From the NCBI RefSeq assembly GCF_025567315.1, contig NZ_JAOQJE010000002.1, forward strand, positions 62,001 to 126,000: 64,000 nucleotides of DNA. The letters run 5' to 3'. The DNA is from Agathobaculum ammoniilyticum (lineage in GTDB: Bacteria > Bacillota > Clostridia > Oscillospirales > Butyricicoccaceae). This document shows positions 60,896-64,000 of this stretch, piece by piece; the first letter of the stretch is position 1; the number at the start of each line of letters is the position of its first letter. Under the pieces are notes generated by a model. The model saw only the letters and a program-made list of their open reading frames with translations, did not search any database and had not been told where the DNA came from. The translations under genes were made by a program, and so were the position numbers.

Positions 60896-62097
60896 CTATG
60901 CGATTAGACGCTGAACCTCTGATTTTGCGGTATCTATGGACGCATGAGCATACCAGTTCATTGTGATACTGATATTTGAATGTCCCATGATATACTGTAA
61001 ATCTTTCGGGTTCATGTTCCTGCTTGCCAGTCTTGTACAGAATGTATGGCGTAGTGTATGCGGTGTGATATGTGGCAAAGGGTTATCCTTATGGTGCTTG
61101 TTGTATTTCTTTACCATACGGACAAAAAGCATATTGTAATCAATCGCAACTTTGGGCTTGCCTTTATGATTGATAAATAGAAAATTGCTCCGTCCGTCTA
61201 TCACAAATGGTTCTGCCTTTGGGCGTTTCTTCATAACTCGTTGAAATGCCTGTATCGTTTCTCTGCTTAATGGCACTTGCCTTATTCCGCTCTTTGTTTT
61301 AGGTGTTTCAATATAATAGCCCTGTTCCTTGCTCTTTAGTAACTGGTGGTCGATAATCACAACTTCATTCTTGAAATCAATATCGGCTACTGTCAGTCCG
61401 CACAGTTCCGAGATACGAAGTCCTGTTTTTAACAGTATCAGCACATCATCATAATGCTTGTGATACACATTGTCCGACTTGATAAATGACAATAAGGCTT
61501 GTTCCTGTTCCTCTGTCAATGCGACTTTCTCTTTGGTATCATTTTCTNNNNNNNNNNNNNNNNNNNNNNNNNNNNNNNNNNNNNNNNNNNNNNNNNNNNN
61601 NNNNNNNNNNNNNNNNNNNNNNNNNNNNNNNNNNNNNNNNNNNNNNNNNNNNNNNNNNNNNNNNNNNNNNNNNNNNNNNNNNNNNNNNNNNNNNNNNNNN
61701 NNNNNNNNNNNNNNNNNNNNNNNNNNNNNNNNNNNNNNNNNNNNNNNNNNNNNNNNNNNNNNNNNNNNNNNNNNNNNNNNNNNNNNNNNNNNNNNNNTTT
61801 CTTCACATTTGCCCTCTGTGCGTTCTGTTTGGCATAGAGTTGGCAAAGCGTCATTTTCTTGCCTGTGCTGTCGATATCGTCCTCAATATCCCGTCTTATC
61901 TGCTGTTCCAGTTCACGAAGTGAGGGTTTTTCCCGTTTTCCCTTTGGTGTCGGGTCTGTGGGTGTCAATCTCCAAGCATACACATATTTTGTGTTTCCAA
62001 ATGCGTCTACATATTTATATAAGTATTTCCCGTCTGTTCGTTGGCTCTCTCCAGTATGCAGGATACGACCTTTGTTATCCCGTCTTTTTTCTTTCAT
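60896..62097 (-). CDS. int: Tn916-family integrase (tyrosine recombinase), contains assembly gap
   Basis: N-terminal arm-binding domain (KEKRRDNKGRILHTGESQR, YLYKYVDAFGNTKYVYAWRL) and C-terminal catalytic domain with Arg (LKTGLRISELCG), Lys (TPKTKSGIRQVPL), HTLRHTF, GHSNISITMNWYAH including the Tyr. Closely like Tn916/Tn1549-type Int (about 400 residues). A run of 250 N (61548-61797) replaces the middle. The two sides are in different frames relative to the N run, so the gap length is a placeholder and not evidence for a frameshift. Confidence 0.92.
61548..61797. other. Assembly gap (250 N)
   Basis: Exactly 250 N within int. A Tn916-type int would need about 16 more bases than present, in keeping with an estimated gap size. 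Confidence 0.98.
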
Positions 62098-62175
62098 GGT
62101 GTCTGCTCCTTTCCTTGTTGGAAAGAGCCTTGATATGACTTGTGTTCATCATAACACATACAAGGCTCATTTGCA

Positions 62176-62382
62176 CTAGATAGCGTCCAATTTATCAATG
62201 ACCTGTTCAAATTGTCGGCGTTTAATCTGTATGCGGTTGCCATTCATAATGAGCCAGCCAGCGTCCTTGTTTTCCTCTGCCAATCGTCTTAACTTGTTTT
62301 CTCCGATACGGAAATACTTTGACGCTTCTTCAATGGTAAGGGTATATTTTTCCCATACGGGAATATCCTGTGCATTACTCAT
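62176..62382 (-). CDS. xis: Tn916-type excisionase
   Basis: 68 residues, winged-helix excisionase: IPVWEKYTLTIEEASKYFRI, GENKLRRLAEENKDAGWLIM, NGNRIQIKRRQFEQVIDKL. Very like Tn916 Xis. It starts at the ATG at 62382, overlapping the end of the relaxase gene by 8 bases. Needed with Int for excision of the element. Confidence 0.95.
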   Translation of the reverse strand: MSNAQDIPVWEKYTLTIEEASKYFRIGENKLRRLAEENKDAGWLIMNGNRIQIKRRQFEQVIDKLDAI

Positions 62383-63517
62383 AAAACACCCCCTCACTTT
62401 CGATTACATCTGCTATATCCGTACACATCTGTTCTACAAGCATTTCCTGTTTTTCGGAAAGGTGGGTACATTCATCAATCATTTTCATGTAGTTTGAGCC
62501 TGTCAGCCTGTCGATTTCCTCTATCATCACGATTGACGGCATGACCTGTCTTTCCAGCCATTGCAGAGTGCGTTCCATATTGACAGGTACGGGGTTCATT
62601 TCAAAAGGTAAACTGTCATGGGAAATGAATATCTCCCACAACGGATAGTCGGGAAAATCCACAAAATCGGTAATAAGGTAAAACACCAGCCCATGAGGGT
62701 TATATGTCAATAACAATTCCTCAACTGCCTGTACTGCCTTTTTATCACGCAGACGAATTTCAAAACGGTTGATAATATCCGTATGTTTCTTTTTGGTTGC
62801 CTGTTCCTTTTGTTTTTCGTACAGGCAGAAGTATTTTGTACTTGTTTTTGAGCCGATATAAAGGGTGCTTGCTAAATTGCGATTTTTTCCGCTTAGTTTA
62901 CCGCCTTGCACATTTTCATAGTTTTTACAGCGACAATCCGCACCGCCATTTTTATATTTTTCAGACAAGATGGGAATATCCAGCAGACCGCACATATCAT
63001 TGATTGCCAAGTCAAAACGTCGGATAACACCGCCACAGTCAAGACAGCGGTTTAAGAATGAATACCAATCCCTGTTCTGTGCCTGTAAGACATATTCCAT
63101 GTTGCGTGAGCCTGCTCCTTTTAATTCCAAGAATACGCCCATGTGTTCATCATCAGAAGCCATAACCTTGATTTCCCCGTAGGCATAATGTTCTTTATAG
63201 CCATAATACCCATAGTCATAATGGATAAAATAATCTGCTTTCATGCCAAGCACCTTTCGGATAACTTCCAATGCGTCAGTCGTTGGAAAACGGACAGACA
63301 GATAATCCACGAGCAGATAAAAAGGCTTATCGCAGATATAGTAATTCAGACAACGCAGGATAATATTTTGTGTTTCCTTGCTGGCGTTGGCTTTTCCGTT
63401 CTCAAAGCGGTTGATACTATATCTTGATACATGGGTAAGACTTGCAAGTTCTCCTTGTGAAAGACCGCTTGCAAGACGTTTATTCTTCATTTCAAGTGCA
63501 AATTCTAAATTGTTCAT
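62375..63517 (-). CDS. HTH plus Rep_trans relaxase (MobT/NicK type)
   Basis: 380 residues. N-terminal XRE helix-turn-helix (MKNKRLASGLSQGELASLTHVSRYSINRFENGK, read in parts) followed by a replication-initiation-factor/Rep_trans domain (YLLVDYLSVRFPTTDALEVI, GVIRRFDLAINDMCG, RFEIRLRDKKAVQAVEELLL). Tn916 Orf20 and ICEBs1 NicK are relaxases of this family, nicking oriT for transfer. The start at 63517 follows TTGGAGGAA. A close oriT-like repeat lies upstream. With xis and int it forms a compact mobilizable element. Confidence 0.9.
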   Translation of the reverse strand: MNNLEFALEMKNKRLASGLSQGELASLTHVSRYSINRFENGKANASKETQNIILRCLNYYICDKPFYLLVDYLSVRFPTTDALEVIRKVLGMKADYFIHYDYGYYGYKEHYAYGEIKVMASDDEHMGVFLELKGAGSRNMEYVLQAQNRDWYSFLNRCLDCGGVIRRFDLAINDMCGLLDIPILSEKYKNGGADCRCKNYENVQGGKLSGKNRNLASTLYIGSKTSTKYFCLYEKQKEQATKKKHTDIINRFEIRLRDKKAVQAVEELLLTYNPHGLVFYLITDFVDFPDYPLWEIFISHDSLPFEMNPVPVNMERTLQWLERQVMPSIVMIEEIDRLTGSNYMKMIDECTHLSEKQEMLVEQMCTDIADVIESEGVFYE

Positions 63518-64000
63518 TGTATTCCTCCAATCCCACAATAGCCTTGAAATACCTGTAAACCACTATTCAAAAGAATGTGAAGTTACTATCTTCTTAAAAC
63601 TCCTCATTACTACTCACAGGTTTGGGGTTGTATGGTTTTTGACTTGTCTTTTGTGAAATAGTGCCCCCCTGTTAGATAACGGGGGCACAATCAAGGCTCG
63701 CAGGCTCGCCAGCCGACAAAGCATTTCTTCCCCTTGACACATGGTGTCATGGCGGTAAGCCTGAGAGGCTTCCGCCACCGTGTCAGAAATACTTTGTCAA
63801 CAAATCCTGTTTTGCCTTTTCTAACAAGTTCCATTTCAACCGATATTCATATCTACAGGTTTAATCAGATAGATATTTTCTTTTGAATGTTTTTGTATTT
63901 CATTCTATTGTGCTTATTTGATTACAAGAACATAGTAATTCTTATATGCTTATTTGTCAATATCTTTTTTTGTCTTTACAAATCATATTAAGCATGATAG
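63518..64000 (-). other. Leader of the relaxase operon; no gene
   Basis: A/T-rich, about 480 bases, no convincing coding frame. It contains the oriT-like repeats and a promoter on the minus strand: TTGACA (63955-63960), 17 bases, TACTAT (63932-63937). The element continues beyond the window. Confidence 0.7.
63661..63776. other. oriT-like region
   Basis: Inverted repeat GTGCCCCC...GGGGGCAC (63661-63688) contains CCCCCCTGTTAG, whose complement CTAACAGGGGGG matches, from memory, the ICEBs1 oriT core nicked by NicK. Further right are GACAC-ATG-GTGTC (63736-63748) and the stem GGCGGTAAGCC / GGCTTCCGCC (63751-63776). It lies immediately upstream of a NicK-family gene, as expected. Confidence 0.75.

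Noticed and set aside
60896..62097. Frameshift in the Tn916-like integrase
   Set aside because: The apparent change of frame coincides with a run of exactly 250 N, a placeholder gap, so no statement about the frame is possible.

Overview
The window is a GC-rich (roughly 60 percent), spore-forming Firmicutes chromosome segment. The gene content (mnmE-mnmG-rsmG-noc-parA-parB order, parS sites, SpoVA genes, VanZ, DUF1385 and RimO-type genes) points to a gut clostridium of the Oscillospiraceae/Butyricicoccaceae kind. That placement is an inference from gene order and protein style, not from a database search. LAYOUT: 1-6.4 kb is the origin-proximal block (mnmE end, mnmG, rsmG, noc, two parS sites, parA, parB), followed by serS and a hotdog thioesterase. 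8.6-30.9 kb is ordinary housekeeping sequence: GyrI-like protein, SGNH hydrolase, trxA-trxB, Crp-family regulator, tRNA-Leu(UAG), a lipoprotein/two-component/DUF1385/prmC run, recA-recX, pepF, rimO-pgsA, nadE, a VanZ protein, an autoregulated HTH pair, a prephenate dehydrogenase-like gene, an MFS carrier and an ECF transporter S component. 31.1-48.8 kb is the most interesting part. The spoVAC-spoVAD-spoVAE operon is present, but spoVAD is split after codon 212 by a 15,810-bp intervening element. The 5' half lies at 31576-32211 and the 3' half at 48022-48414. Joining them at a shared CCCG restores one 342-codon open frame (MAP / AAYDTL). The element carries its own large serine recombinase next to the right junction, and its two ends form a 22-bp-armed imperfect inverted repeat as expected for a serine-integrase attP. 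This has the layout of skin-type elements that interrupt sporulation genes (sigK, spsM and others), but here in a gene of the forespore-expressed spoVA operon. Inside the element are a class B sortase, a ~3,500-residue Cna-B repeat surface protein, a tyrosine recombinase that looks catalytically dead, an active-looking tyrosine recombinase, and between these two a ~0.3-kb segment bounded by 19-bp perfect inverted repeats. That segment holds a good promoter which now faces away from the adhesin operon. I read this as a phase-variation switch in the OFF orientation, nested inside a possible developmental excision element. 48.8-56.7 kb is dus, then a catabolic cluster (ROK kinase, mannitol-type PTS IIA and IICB, HAD phosphatase, Gfo/Idh dehydrogenase, divergent RpiR regulator, NanE epimerase). 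56.8-59.9 kb holds a PBP2-type transpeptidase and an FHA-FtsW/RodA fusion, translationally abutting. From about 60.3 kb the GC content drops sharply: this is the end of a Tn916/ICEBs1-like mobilizable element (Rep_trans relaxase, Xis, Int, oriT-like inverted repeat), with a 250-N assembly gap inside int.
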